DNA of 64,000 nucleotides from DAIMZI01 sp036734025. Lineage in GTDB: Bacteria; Pseudomonadota; Alphaproteobacteria; Rhizobiales; Rhodomicrobiaceae. Positions 49,646 to 58,943 of the stretch are shown piece by piece (positions within the stretch are counted from its first letter, which is position 1; each line of letters opens with the position of its first letter). A model generated the notes under the pieces. It had not been told where the DNA came from, searched no databases, and was given only the letters and a program-made list of their open reading frames with translations. Where the stretch lies: the NCBI GenBank assembly GCA_036734025.1, contig DAIMZI010000002.1:62001-126000 (forward strand), written 5' to 3'. Position numbers and translations under genes: made by a program.

Positions 49646-50959
49646 ATGACATTGAGCAGTCTTGCTCGCGACAATCACGCCACAGATGAGTTTTTTGCCC
49701 GGTCCCTGGCCGAAGCGGACCCCGAGATCGCCGATGCGCTCGCTGCTGAACTGAAGCGCCAGCAAGAAGAGATCGAGCTCATCGCATCAGAGAACATCGT
49801 CTCACAGGCGGTTCTGGAAGCGGTCGGCTCGGTGCTCACCAACAAATATGCCGAAGGCTATCCCGGCAAGCGCTATTATGGCGGCTGCCAGTTCGTCGAT
49901 ATCGCCGAAAATCTCGCGATCGACCGGGCCAAGCGACTGTTCGGCTGCGGCTTCGCCAATGTTCAGCCCAATTCGGGCAGCCAGGCCAACCAGGCCGTGA
50001 TGCTGGCGCTGTTGAAGCCCGGCGACACCATAATGGGCATGAGCCTGGATGCTGGCGGCCACCTCACCCATGGGGCGCGGCCCAACCTGTCCGGTAAATG
50101 GTTCAACGCGGTCAGTTACGGCGTGCGCCGGCAAGACGGCCTCATCGATTATGACGAGGTGGCCGATCTGGCCGGCGAGCATCGCCCGAAGATGATCATC
50201 GCCGGCGGCTCGGCCTATCCAAGGCAGATAGACTTCAACCGGTTTCGCCAGATCGCCGATCAGATAGGCGCCTATCTGCTTGTGGACATGGCGCATTTTT
50301 CCGGACTGGTGGCCGCAGGCGTCTACCCCAGCCCGTTCCCCCATGCCGACGTCGTCACGACGACCACGCACAAGACCTTGCGCGGCCCACGCGGTGGGAT
50401 GATCCTCACCAATGACAGCGATCTGGCCAAGAAGATCGATTCGGCCATCTTCCCCGGTCTCCAGGGCGGCCCGCTGATGCACGTCATCGCCGGCAAGGCG
50501 GTCGCGTTCGGCGAGGCGCTCCAGCCGGATTTCAAGCTCTACGCCCGCGCGGTCATCGACAATTGCAAGGCCATGGGCCAGACCTTGATGGCTGGTGGCC
50601 TCGATCTGGTTTCGGGCGGCACCGACACCCATCTGGTGCTCGTTGATTTGCGCCCCAAGCGCGTGACGGGCAAGGCCGCCGAAGCCGCGCTGGGGCGGGC
50701 GCACATCACCTGCAACAAGAACGCCGTGCCCTATGATCCCGAAAAGCCGGCAATCACTTCCGGCATAAGGCTGGGCTCGCCGGCGGGTACGACGCGCGGT
50801 TTTGGCGTGCGCGAATTCGCCATGGTCGGATCGCTGATAAACGAGGTCATCGACGGGCTTGCGGCGAACGGAGTGGACGGCAACCGCGCCGTCGAGGCAA
50901 GCGTGCGCGCCCAGGCCATTGATCTGTGCGCCCAGTTCCCGATCTATCGCAATCAGTGA
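49646..50959 (+). CDS. glyA: Serine hydroxymethyltransferase
   Basis: GlyA interconverts serine and glycine and makes methylene-tetrahydrofolate, the main one-carbon source, using pyridoxal phosphate. The 437-residue enzyme shows IELIASENIVS near the N-terminus, the NVQPNSGSQAN cofactor-site block, HLTHG, and the PLP lysine in TTTTHKTLRGPRGG. The ATG at 49646 follows GGGGAG. A possible promoter (TTGTAA at 49523 and TATATG at 49547, spacing 18) lies about 100 bases upstream. The nrdR gene follows by 103 bases. Confidence 0.97.
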   Translation: MTLSSLARDNHATDEFFARSLAEADPEIADALAAELKRQQEEIELIASENIVSQAVLEAVGSVLTNKYAEGYPGKRYYGGCQFVDIAENLAIDRAKRLFGCGFANVQPNSGSQANQAVMLALLKPGDTIMGMSLDAGGHLTHGARPNLSGKWFNAVSYGVRRQDGLIDYDEVADLAGEHRPKMIIAGGSAYPRQIDFNRFRQIADQIGAYLLVDMAHFSGLVAAGVYPSPFPHADVVTTTTHKTLRGPRGGMILTNDSDLAKKIDSAIFPGLQGGPLMHVIAGKAVAFGEALQPDFKLYARAVIDNCKAMGQTLMAGGLDLVSGGTDTHLVLVDLRPKRVTGKAAEAALGRAHITCNKNAVPYDPEKPAITSGIRLGSPAGTTRGFGVREFAMVGSLINEVIDGLAANGVDGNRAVEASVRAQAIDLCAQFPIYRNQ

Positions 50960-51062
50960 TCGCCCGCATGATCATGGCCACCGAGTGCGAGAGATCTGGT
51001 ATGATCGCAACGCAGATCGGGCAATAGGCATCGGGCCGCGCCAGGAAGAAAAGAGACACAGC

Positions 51063-51551
51063 ATGCGCTGTCCCTTTTGCGGAGCTTCTAACACTCAGGT
51101 GAAGGACTCGCGCCCGGCTGAAGACAATGTCGCCATACGCCGCCGCCGCTACTGCGTTGACTGCAAGGGGCGGTTCACGACTTTCGAGCGCATCCAGCTT
51201 CGCGAATTGACGGTGATCAAGCGCAACGGCAGGCGCGAGACCTTCGACCGCGACAAGTTGCTGCGCTCGGTCGAAGTCGCAGTGCGCAAGCGCAGCGTTG
51301 AGCCCGAGCGTATCGACCAGATGGTCAACGCACTGGTGCGCCACATGGAAAATGCCGGCGAGCCGGAAATCAACTCGCAATATATCGGCGAACTGGTGAT
51401 GGATCGGCTCAAGAGCCTCGATGATGTCGCCTATGTCCGCTATGCCTCGGTCTACAGGAATTTCCGCGAAGCCAGCGATTTCGCCGACCTCGTCAGCGAG
51501 CTGTCTAGCAGTGGCCTCGCTTCAGCCGGCGCCGCGTCCGATGAGAAATGA
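51063..51551 (+). CDS. nrdR: Transcriptional repressor NrdR
   Basis: NrdR represses ribonucleotide reductase genes according to the ATP/dATP balance. The 162-residue protein has an N-terminal zinc ribbon with the CPFC and CVDC pairs and the DSRPAEDNVAIRRRRYC block, followed by an ATP-cone (VIKRNGRRETFDRDKLLRSV). It is upstream of ribD and its stop overlaps the ribD start region (start at 51541), so nrdR and the riboflavin genes are one operon, as in many alphaproteobacteria. Confidence 0.96.
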   Translation: MRCPFCGASNTQVKDSRPAEDNVAIRRRRYCVDCKGRFTTFERIQLRELTVIKRNGRRETFDRDKLLRSVEVAVRKRSVEPERIDQMVNALVRHMENAGEPEINSQYIGELVMDRLKSLDDVAYVRYASVYRNFREASDFADLVSELSSSGLASAGAASDEK

Positions 51552-52743
51552 TCGCGGCGCTGCTGCCAGGCGTCTGCAACGCGGCCCCTTGCAGCCTTCG
51601 CCAGGCCCGCTGAAGGCAGCCGTTGATCCGATGCAGCTTGCGATCACCTTTGGCCGGCGCCGTCTGGGCCAGACCGCGCCCAACCCGGCCGTCGGCGCGG
51701 TGGTCATCGATCCGGTGAGCGGTGTCATCTCGGGCGCGGGCGGCACGGGGATAGGCGGGCGCCCACATGCCGAGGTTGTGGCGCTGGAGATGGCTGGCGC
51801 GCAGGCCGCCGGCGCGACCCTGGTCGTGACGCTGGAGCCCTGCGGCCATCACGGCAAGAGCCCGCCATGTGTCGATGCGATCATCGCCGCAGGCATCACA
51901 CGTGTCGTGTACGGCGTGACCGATCCCAACCCGCTGGTGGCCGGCCAGGGGCTCGCCGCGCTGAAAGCCAACGGCATCGAGATCGCTCAGGACCGCGCCA
52001 GCGCCGAGGCGCACTGGCTGTCGCTGGGGCATATATTGCGCATGCGCGCCAATCGGCCGTTCGTCACGCTCAAGCTCGCACTTGGCGCCGACGGGCTGAT
52101 CCCGCGCGGCACCGGCCAACCGCGTTTCGTCACCGGTCCGCAAGCCCGCGCCCGCGCTCACCTGATGCGCGCTCAGGCCGATGCCATTATCGTCGGTCAC
52201 GGCACCATAAAGGCCGATAACCCCGATCTGACCTGCCGTCTGCCGGGCATGGCGGCACGCTCGCCGGCGCGTGTCGTTCTGGCGCGATTTGCCGATCTCT
52301 CGCCGCTGTCCGCCGTGGTGCGAACGGCCGGCGATGTGCCCACAGTCGTGCTGCACGGGCTGGATGCGCCGCCGGCGAATGTCTCGCGTCTGCGCTCGCT
52401 CGGTGTCAGGTGCCAGTCGTGCGCTCAGCGCGCCGACGGCAGGCTCGATATCAGCAGCGTCTTGCAGGTGTTGAGTGAAAATGGCATCACCCGTGTGCTG
52501 GTCGAAGGCGGCCCGTCGGTTGCGGCTTCGTTCCTGCGCCATGGCGTGGCCGATGAACTGGCAATCTTCCGCGGCAGTGCTGAAGCCGGCGCGGATGGCA
52601 TCGCTCCGCCCGCGCCATTGCACGACGCTGGCGCGGCGCTGCCGGGCTTTCACCACCACGCAACCATCTGGCTGGGCGAAGACCGGCTCGATCTGCTCCG
52701 TAACGAGGCTCAGTCATACCATGTTCACAGGTCTCATCAGTGA
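51541..52743 (+). CDS. ribD: Bifunctional riboflavin deaminase/reductase RibD
   Basis: RibD carries out the second and third steps of riboflavin synthesis: deamination of the pyrimidine and reduction of the ribose. The 400-residue enzyme has the zinc deaminase domain (H76 and E78 in RPHAE, C101 and C110 in EPCGHHGKSPPC) and a C-terminal NADPH reductase domain with GHGTIKADNP and LVEGGPSVAASFL. The ATG at 51541 overlaps nrdR by 11 bases; an internal ATG at 51631 would remove a nonconserved N-terminus. It overlaps ribE by 23 bases. Confidence 0.95.
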   Translation: MRNDRGAAARRLQRGPLQPSPGPLKAAVDPMQLAITFGRRRLGQTAPNPAVGAVVIDPVSGVISGAGGTGIGGRPHAEVVALEMAGAQAAGATLVVTLEPCGHHGKSPPCVDAIIAAGITRVVYGVTDPNPLVAGQGLAALKANGIEIAQDRASAEAHWLSLGHILRMRANRPFVTLKLALGADGLIPRGTGQPRFVTGPQARARAHLMRAQADAIIVGHGTIKADNPDLTCRLPGMAARSPARVVLARFADLSPLSAVVRTAGDVPTVVLHGLDAPPANVSRLRSLGVRCQSCAQRADGRLDISSVLQVLSENGITRVLVEGGPSVAASFLRHGVADELAIFRGSAEAGADGIAPPAPLHDAGAALPGFHHHATIWLGEDRLDLLRNEAQSYHVHRSHQ

Positions 52744-53413
52744 TATCGGCACCATTCTCGCGGTCGATGGCGGACGAATGTACATCGCATCGCGCTATGA
52801 TCCGGAAGGGATTGCCATCGGCGCGTCGATCGCGTGTGACGGCTGCTGCCTGACGGTTGTAGCGCATGAGGCCGGCGCCTCCGGGTCCGGGTCGGTGTTT
52901 CAGATCGACGCCTCGGCGGAAACCCTGTCGCGCACCACGCTGGGGGGCTGGCGCGCCGGACGGCGGATCAATCTGGAGCGTGCGCTGCGCCTTGGCGATG
53001 AGCTTGGCGGGCATCTGGTCAGCGGCCATATCGATGGTGTGGCGCGCATCACCGCGCGCCTGGAAGATGGCTCGTCGGTGCGCTTTGAATTCGAGGCGCC
53101 GCCTGCGCTTGCCCCGCTGATCGCGGAAAAAGGCTCCGTGGCGCTCGATGGCACCTCGCTGACGGTCAACACCGTGAGCGGCAACCGTTTCAGCGTCAAT
53201 CTCATCCCCCATAGTCTGGCTGTCACAACCTGGAGCGAAAAGCGCGTTGGTGATGAGGTCAATATGGAAGTGGATATGTTCGCGCGGTATATAGCCAGGC
53301 TGATTGAAGCCGGTCGCGAGGTGTCGCCCGCCTGCGGGCCTGAAGACAGGCGCGACGGGCAAGTGTCTGCGCGATCCCGCGGGACATCTGATGGGATCCC
53401 CAAGCCATGCTGA
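52721..53413 (+). CDS. ribE: Riboflavin synthase
   Basis: Riboflavin synthase dismutates two 6,7-dimethyl-8-ribityllumazine molecules to riboflavin. The 230-residue protein has the two lumazine-binding barrels: N-terminal MFTGLISDIG with ACDGCCLTV, and a second repeat with GHLVSGHIDGVARI, ALDGTSLTVN and FSVNLIPHSL. About 28 residues after YIARLIEAG extend past the usual end, in a C/P/R-rich tail. It overlaps ribD by 23 bases and ribH by seven. Confidence 0.95.
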   Translation: MFTGLISDIGTILAVDGGRMYIASRYDPEGIAIGASIACDGCCLTVVAHEAGASGSGSVFQIDASAETLSRTTLGGWRAGRRINLERALRLGDELGGHLVSGHIDGVARITARLEDGSSVRFEFEAPPALAPLIAEKGSVALDGTSLTVNTVSGNRFSVNLIPHSLAVTTWSEKRVGDEVNMEVDMFARYIARLIEAGREVSPACGPEDRRDGQVSARSRGTSDGIPKPC

Positions 53414-53889
53414 CCCGACCGCCAGATGCGCCCGTGTCCATCCTCATCGTCGAGGGCAGGTTCTATGATGATGTCAATGATGCGTTGCTGGCCGGCGCCA
53501 TCGCCGTGATCGAGCAGGCTGGCGCCAGGTTTGAGCGCATTGCCGTACCAGGCGCGTTGGAGATCCCTCCAGCAGTGGCGCTCGCCCATCGGTCCGGCTT
53601 GCTGCCATGGCGAGGTGGCCGCCGCGGTTTCGACGGCTGTGTCGCTCTGGGTTGCGTGATCCGCGGCGAGACATCACACTATGATATCGTGGCTGGTGAG
53701 AGCGCGCGTGCCCTGATGGATCTTGCCGTCACCCAGGCCATTCCTCTTGGCAACGGGATCTTGAGCGTTGACACCCACGCTCAGGCCATGGAGCGCGCCC
53801 TGCCCGAACGGCGTAACAAAGGCGGCGCGGCCGCGGCGGCCTGTCTGCAGCTGATTGCGGTCGCGAAGGATTTTCATGGCACGGCGTGA
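53407..53889 (+). CDS. ribH: 6,7-dimethyl-8-ribityllumazine synthase
   Basis: RibH condenses the butanone phosphate with the pyrimidine to give lumazine. The 160-residue protein has the family features VEGRFYDDVNDALLAGA, VPGALEIPPAVALA, GCVIRGETSHYDIV with the catalytic histidine region, and GILSVDTHAQA followed by NKGGAAAAACL. No ribB or ribA gene for the butanone-phosphate or GTP branch is in the cluster, so those steps are encoded elsewhere. Confidence 0.95.
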   Translation: MLTRPPDAPVSILIVEGRFYDDVNDALLAGAIAVIEQAGARFERIAVPGALEIPPAVALAHRSGLLPWRGGRRGFDGCVALGCVIRGETSHYDIVAGESARALMDLAVTQAIPLGNGILSVDTHAQAMERALPERRNKGGAAAAACLQLIAVAKDFHGTA

Positions 53890-53939
53890 GCGCGGCGCAC
53901 CGGCGCGCACGAGACCTCGCATATTTGAGAACCCCACAC

Positions 53940-54446
53940 ATGAATGAGCCCGGCAAGCCCTCGGCAAAACGCTCTGCCAGACGCGCCCTGTCGCGGTCTC
54001 AGGCGCGGCTGGCTGCGGTACAGGCGCTCTATCAGATGGATGCGACGCAGATCGATCTGAACGACGTGATCGCCGAGTTCGGCGACCACCGCTTCGACAA
54101 GGAAACCGACGGCGCGACGCTGAGCGATGCCGACCAGAGCTTTTTTGCCGATGTGCTGCGCGGTGTCGTGCGCGAGCAGCGGCGCATCGACGGGCTGATC
54201 AGCGAACATCTTGCGAGCGGCTGGCGGCTGAGCCGGCTGGACAGCATCCTGCGCGCGATCCTGCGCGCCGGCGCGTATGAGCTTCTGGAACGCGCCGACA
54301 TCCCGCCCAAAGTGGTGATAAATGAATATGTCGAGGTGACGCATGCGTTTTTCGACGGTGAAGAGCCGGGCGCGGTCAATGGCATTCTCGACCGGCTGGC
54401 GCGCAAGCTGCGTATCGGCGTGCTGCCCGGCGAGCCAACTCAATGA
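53940..54446 (+). CDS. nusB: Transcription antitermination factor NusB
   Basis: NusB binds boxA RNA with S10 (NusE) in rRNA antitermination. The 168-residue all-helical protein has RLAAVQALYQMD near the N-terminus, the DVLRGVVREQRRID helix, and the SRLDSILRAILRAGAYELLER and PPKVVINEYVEVTHAFFDGEEPG motifs typical of the family. The ATG at 53940 is preferred; an in-frame GTG at 53886 overlaps the ribH stop. Position after ribH is the common alphaproteobacterial order. Confidence 0.95.
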   Translation: MNEPGKPSAKRSARRALSRSQARLAAVQALYQMDATQIDLNDVIAEFGDHRFDKETDGATLSDADQSFFADVLRGVVREQRRIDGLISEHLASGWRLSRLDSILRAILRAGAYELLERADIPPKVVINEYVEVTHAFFDGEEPGAVNGILDRLARKLRIGVLPGEPTQ

Positions 54447-54527
54447 GCTCAATTGCCGCGAGCTCAATTGCCGCTCATGCCGGTTTCGTCTATGTGTTGT
54501 CTGCGGCGCCGCACCATTGGAGATGAA

Positions 54528-55016
54528 GTGAGAGTTTATACTGTCCATGAGCCGCAGCGCGGCAGCGACGATATCGGAAGTCGCGCGGAAAGGCTGGTCT
54601 TCGTGCCGGAGCGCTTTTCACTGCTTGCCATGTTGTTCGGTATTCCCTGGCTTCTGGTTCACAGGCTGTGGATCGAGCTGATCATTCTTGTCGGCGTGCT
54701 GGTGGCCATCAATGCGGGCGCTCAGATGCTCGGCGCCTCACAGGGGCTTATGGCGCTTGCTTCCACCTCGATCGGACTTCTGCTTGGTTTTGAAGCGCAA
54801 AATCTGCGCCGCATGGCGCTGGAGCGCGCCGGATACAGGCTGGTGGCGGTGGTTCATGGCGCATCGCGCGATGAGGCCGAGCGCAAGTTCTTCCATGCAT
54901 GGCTTGGTGAGCAACGTGAGCAGCCTGAGCGGCGCGCGCAAGGCTCGGATATGGCCGACTTCAACATCTCCCCGGACCGACTCTCGCCAGGTCAGGTCAA
55001 GCCTGCGCAGACATGA
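54528..55016 (+). CDS. DUF2628 membrane protein
   Basis: The 162-residue product begins RVYTVHEP and continues with AERLVFVPERFSLLAMLFGIPWLLVHRLW, the DUF2628 pattern, with three hydrophobic segments (residues about 38-55, 60-75, 78-95) and a polar C-terminus. The GTG start at 54528 has a GGAG eight bases upstream and sits exactly where the family begins. Genes of this type lie next to hisH in many alphaproteobacteria, as here, without a known role. The stop overlaps hisH by four bases. Confidence 0.87.
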   Translation: MRVYTVHEPQRGSDDIGSRAERLVFVPERFSLLAMLFGIPWLLVHRLWIELIILVGVLVAINAGAQMLGASQGLMALASTSIGLLLGFEAQNLRRMALERAGYRLVAVVHGASRDEAERKFFHAWLGEQREQPERRAQGSDMADFNISPDRLSPGQVKPAQT

Positions 55017-55663
55017 GCGTCGTCATCATAGACTATGGGTCGGGCAATCTGCATTCGGCCACCAAGGCATTCGAGCGCGCTTCACGCGAGGGCGGCGCGA
55101 ATGCGTCGATCACGCTCAGCCGTGACCCGGCTGCCGTGCGCACCGCCGAGCGCATCGTTCTGCCCGGCGTCGGAGCCTTTGCCGATTGCTATCACGGGCT
55201 GATGCGTATCGAGGGCATGCATGAAGCGCTCAGCGAAGCCGTGACCCAGCGCGCGCGCCCATTCCTAGGCATATGCGTGGGATTGCAGCTTACCGCGCAG
55301 CGCGGGCTGGAAGATGGCGAATGGCCGGGGCTTGGATGGCTGGGCGGCGAGGTGCGTCGCCTGGAGCCGGCCGATGCAGGTCTTAAGATACCGCATATGG
55401 GGTGGAATACGCTTGAGCCGCAGACAAGCCATCCGGTGCTGGACGGCATTCCCATGGGGCCGCAGGGCTGGCATGCCTATTTCGTCCACTCCTACCATTT
55501 CGCCGCGGAAGACCCCAACTATGTGCTGGCAAAAACCGATTACGGCGGACCGGTTACGGCCATCGCCGGGCGTGACAACATCATCGGCACACAGTTTCAT
55601 CCCGAAAAGAGCCAGAAGCTCGGCCTCGCCCTGATCGCCAATTTTCTTGCCTGGCGGCCCTGA
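55013..55663 (+). CDS. hisH: Imidazole glycerol phosphate synthase subunit HisH
   Basis: HisH is the glutaminase subunit that feeds ammonia to HisF in histidine synthesis. The 216-residue protein has VVIIDYGSGNLHS at the start, the oxyanion PGVGAF, the nucleophile in LGICVGLQL, and the H-E pair in GTQFHPEKSQ. The ATG overlaps the DUF2628 stop. The hisA gene follows after 260 bases. Confidence 0.96.
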   Translation: MSVVIIDYGSGNLHSATKAFERASREGGANASITLSRDPAAVRTAERIVLPGVGAFADCYHGLMRIEGMHEALSEAVTQRARPFLGICVGLQLTAQRGLEDGEWPGLGWLGGEVRRLEPADAGLKIPHMGWNTLEPQTSHPVLDGIPMGPQGWHAYFVHSYHFAAEDPNYVLAKTDYGGPVTAIAGRDNIIGTQFHPEKSQKLGLALIANFLAWRP

Positions 55664-55923
55664 AGACGGTCGAACCGGCGCGCAGTCAGGCCCACCCCGC
55701 CATACCGCAAGAACGGACGTCATTTTCGCGTTGAGCGGTGAACGGTCTTTATTTCGTACACGAGCTACGATAACGATTGAGTCGCATACAGCGAAAAGAG
55801 CTTTGATTTCAGACACAAGGAGGGGCGCAAACCGGCGGCGCCCTGGCTGCACACCGAATTTTTCCGGCCTGGCACCGGGCATGCCGGGCTCGGAACTTGA
55901 CGCTCAGGATCTTCAGAACGCGC
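55664..55923 (+). other. Spacer between hisH and hisA
   Basis: This 260-base spacer is long for an operon that is otherwise overlapping. Part of it, near 55740-55830, is richer in A and T than the neighbourhood, so an internal promoter for hisA-hisF-hisE-coaA is possible. No reading frame or hairpin there is convincing. Confidence 0.35.
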
Positions 55924-56679
55924 ATGATTCTATATCCCGCCATCGACCTGAAGAACGGCAAATGTGTGCGCCTTCGTCGCGGCGACATGAACGATGCGAC
56001 GGTCTTCAATAATGACCCGGCTGACCAGGCCCGCTCATTCGTCCGCGAGGGCTTTGAATATCTTCATATCGTCGATCTGGACGGCGCCTTCGCCGGGCGT
56101 TCGCACAATGCCGATGCCGTAACCGCCATCCTGCAAGCGGTTGATGTGCCCGTCCAGCTTGGTGGCGGCATCCGCGACATGAGCGCGATTTCGGCCTGGC
56201 TGGCGCGCGGTGTGGCGCGTGTCATCCTGGGCACGGCAGCTGTCAAGAATCCGCAACTTGTGCACGAGGCCAGTCGCGAATTTCCCGGTCGCATCGCGGT
56301 GGGGATCGATGCCCGCGATGGCAGGGTGGCGACCGAGGGCTGGGCGCAGACCAGCGAGCTGAGCGCCGGCGATCTTGCGCGCCGCTTCGCCGATGAGGGT
56401 GTCGCGGCGATCATTTACACCGACATTTCCCGCGATGGCATGCTGGAGGGGCTCAATCTGGAGGCGACAGCAGCGCTTGCGCACAAGCTCGCAGTTCCGG
56501 TAATCGCGTCCGGCGGGCTTGCCGGCATCGCCGACATAGAGCGCCTGGTGCAGCCGCAGTTCGCTCATCTGGGCGGCGCGATCGCCGGGCGCGCGCTTTA
56601 TGACGGCACGCTGGATGCGCGCGCGGCGCTGAGCCTGATTGCCGGTGCAAACGATATGCGGAGCACGCGCAATGCTTAA
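55924..56679 (+). CDS. hisA: ProFAR isomerase HisA
   Basis: HisA isomerises ProFAR to PRFAR in histidine synthesis. The 251-residue half-barrel pair has LYPAIDLKNGKCVRL with the first catalytic aspartate, LGGGIRDM, GTAAVKNP, and the second aspartate in YTDISRDGML, followed by ASGGLAGI. The ATG at 55924 matches the family start. It overlaps hisF by eight bases. Confidence 0.96.
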   Translation: MILYPAIDLKNGKCVRLRRGDMNDATVFNNDPADQARSFVREGFEYLHIVDLDGAFAGRSHNADAVTAILQAVDVPVQLGGGIRDMSAISAWLARGVARVILGTAAVKNPQLVHEASREFPGRIAVGIDARDGRVATEGWAQTSELSAGDLARRFADEGVAAIIYTDISRDGMLEGLNLEATAALAHKLAVPVIASGGLAGIADIERLVQPQFAHLGGAIAGRALYDGTLDARAALSLIAGANDMRSTRNA

Positions 56680-57448
56680 GGTCCGGGTCATTCCCTGTCT
56701 GGATGTGAAGGACGGCCGCGTCGTCAAGGGCGTCAATTTCGTCGATCTGCGCGATGCCGGCGATCCGGTGGAAGCAGCAAGCGCCTATGATGCGTCGGGC
56801 GCGGATGAACTGTGTTTTCTCGACATCACCGCCAGCCATGAAAGGCGCGGCACCATACTGGACGTTGTTCGGCGCACGGCTGAGCGCTGCTTCATGCCGC
56901 TGACGGTGGGCGGCGGGGTGCGCACCATCGAGGATATCCGCGCCCTGCTGGAAGCCGGCGCCGACAAGGTCGCCATCAACACGGCGGCGGTGCGTGACCC
57001 GTCATTCGTGCGCGCCGCCGCGCAGAAGTTCGGCAGCCAGTGCATCGTCGTCGCCATCGACGCCAAGCGCGTCTCGCCTTCAGGCGAACCCGAGCGGTGG
57101 GAAATCTTTACCCATGGCGGGCGCGAGCCGACGGGTATCGACGCGGTGGAATTCGCCCGCAAGGTGGTCGAACTGGGCGCGGGCGAGATCCTGCTGACAT
57201 CCATGGACCGTGACGGCACCCGCATGGGCTTTGATCTCGCCCTGACGCGGACGATCGCCGACGCTGTCAGCGTGCCGGTGATCGCAAGCGGCGGCGTCGG
57301 CAGTCTTGATCATCTGGTTGAGGGTATCAGACAGGGCGGAGCCAGTGCTGTGCTCGCAGCCTCGATCTTTCACTTCGGCGAATACAGCATCAATCAGGCC
57401 AAGCAGCATCTGCGCGCTGCTGGCGTTCCGGTGCGTCTTGATGACTGA
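56672..57448 (+). CDS. hisF: Imidazole glycerol phosphate synthase subunit HisF
   Basis: HisF is the cyclase subunit that uses ammonia from HisH to form the imidazole ring and release AICAR. The 258-residue barrel has VIPCLDVKDGRVVKGVNF with the first catalytic aspartate, GGGVRTIEDI, NTAAVRDP, the second aspartate in LTSMDRDGTRMGFD, and ASGGVGSLDHL. The start overlaps hisA by eight bases. Confidence 0.97.
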   Translation: MLKVRVIPCLDVKDGRVVKGVNFVDLRDAGDPVEAASAYDASGADELCFLDITASHERRGTILDVVRRTAERCFMPLTVGGGVRTIEDIRALLEAGADKVAINTAAVRDPSFVRAAAQKFGSQCIVVAIDAKRVSPSGEPERWEIFTHGGREPTGIDAVEFARKVVELGAGEILLTSMDRDGTRMGFDLALTRTIADAVSVPVIASGGVGSLDHLVEGIRQGGASAVLAASIFHFGEYSINQAKQHLRAAGVPVRLDD

Positions 57449-57522
57449 AAGCGTTGCGTAACTGGAAACGGCGCCAGCGGATCTGGCATGTAGCAGAACT
57501 GACAAAATGGGGGCCTTTGACC

Positions 57523-57840
57523 ATGACGGACGACGTTCTTGCCCAGCTTTCCGAAATCATCTCGCAGCGCCGCTCGGCGTCGGCGGACGAATCCTACACG
57601 CGCACGCTGCTCGATGCCGGCCCGGCCTATTGCGCCCGAAAGCTTGGCGAAGAGGCAATCGAGACCGTGATCGCGGCGCTGCACGAAGGCAACGATGCCC
57701 TGAAACTTGAGGCCGCCGATCTTTTGTATCATCTTCTGGTGCTGCTTGAGGTGCGTGAGATATCGTATGCTGAAGTGATGCAAGTGCTCGCCGACCGCAT
57801 GGCAACACCAAAGCCCAAGAACGATGCCAACGCCAACTAG
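57523..57840 (+). CDS. hisE: Phosphoribosyl-ATP pyrophosphatase
   Basis: HisE hydrolyses phosphoribosyl-ATP to the AMP form in the second step of histidine synthesis. The 105-residue MazG-like helical protein has SYTRTLLDAGPAYCARKLGEEAIE and the metal-binding EAADLLYHLLVLL helix. The start at 57523 is supported by the family length; a short in-frame extension upstream is possible. It overlaps coaA by 17 bases. Confidence 0.94.
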   Translation: MTDDVLAQLSEIISQRRSASADESYTRTLLDAGPAYCARKLGEEAIETVIAALHEGNDALKLEAADLLYHLLVLLEVREISYAEVMQVLADRMATPKPKNDANAN

Positions 57841-58858
57841 CCGCCTGCTTTCTGCGACCGATACGCCCGACACGCCGGAAGTGTCGAGGGTGCCGCGTGG
57901 AAAAATGCGGGCCAGAGCACCGCTCGACTTTTCACCCTATCGCAGCTTTTCCAAGCAGGAATGGGCGGCCCTGCGCGCCGGCACGCCGATGACGCTCGAT
58001 GATGCCGATCTGGAGAAGCTTTCAGGCGTTATCGAGCGGGTCTCGAAGCAGGAGGTTATCGACATCTACCTGCCGCTGTCGCGACTGCTCAATCTGTATG
58101 TGGGCGCCGCTCAGGCGCTGCACGTCGCAAGCTCGCGTTTTCTCGGCCACAAGGATGGCAAGATGCCATTCATCATCGGCATGGCTGGCAGCGTCGCGGT
58201 GGGTAAGAGCACCACGGCCCGCGTGCTGCGCGCGCTTTTGTCACGCTGGCCCAATTCGCCTCGGGTCGATCTCGTCCCGACCGATGGGTTCTTGTTTCCC
58301 AACGCCGTTCTGGAAGAGCGCGGCCTGATGGAGCGCAAGGGCTTTCCCGAAAGCTTCGACTCCCGCCGTCTCCTGAGTTTTCTCGCCGATGTCAAGGCTG
58401 GCGCGCGCGGCGTCACGGCGCCGGTCTATTCCCATGCGCATTATGATGTCGTGCCGGATCAGGCGATCATCGTGGACCGGCCCGACATACTGATTGTCGA
58501 AGGGCTCAACCTGCTGCGCCCGGCCAAGCTGCCGCGCGGCGGCGGCGCCATGGCCGTCGTCTCGGATTTCTTCGATTTCTCGATCTATATCGACGCCAAT
58601 CCCGAAACCATCGGAAAATGGTACATCGAGCGCTTCATGAGGCTGCGCAAGACGGCCTTCCGTGATCCCGACGCCTACTTCTTCCGCTATTCGCAACTCA
58701 CCGAGGACGAGGCGCTGACAACGGCCGAGCGCATCTGGCGCGAGATCAACCTGATCAATCTGGATCTCAACATCCTGCCGACGCGCCAGCGCGCCCATCT
58801 CGTCCTCGAAAAGACCGAGGACCACACCGTCGGCACCGTACATCTGCGCAAGCTCTGA
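57824..58858 (+). CDS. coaA: Pantothenate kinase (type I)
   Basis: CoaA phosphorylates pantothenate, the first step of CoA synthesis. The 344-residue protein has the P-loop GSVAVGKST (122-130), FSPYRSFSKQEWAALR at the N-terminus, VPTDGFLFPN, ERKGFPESFD and the DILIVEGLN strand of the bacterial type I enzyme. About 30 residues precede the core. It is the last gene of the his segment, a common alphaproteobacterial order (hisE-coaA). Confidence 0.95.
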   Translation: MPTPTSRLLSATDTPDTPEVSRVPRGKMRARAPLDFSPYRSFSKQEWAALRAGTPMTLDDADLEKLSGVIERVSKQEVIDIYLPLSRLLNLYVGAAQALHVASSRFLGHKDGKMPFIIGMAGSVAVGKSTTARVLRALLSRWPNSPRVDLVPTDGFLFPNAVLEERGLMERKGFPESFDSRRLLSFLADVKAGARGVTAPVYSHAHYDVVPDQAIIVDRPDILIVEGLNLLRPAKLPRGGGAMAVVSDFFDFSIYIDANPETIGKWYIERFMRLRKTAFRDPDAYFFRYSQLTEDEALTTAERIWREINLINLDLNILPTRQRAHLVLEKTEDHTVGTVHLRKL

Positions 58859-58943
58859 ATTGGCTGTTCGACATCACCGGCAGATTGCTGGAGCCGTCAC
58901 CGGGCGAATGCAGCCGTCCTTGCGCAGGAAGCCATGGCCAAAT

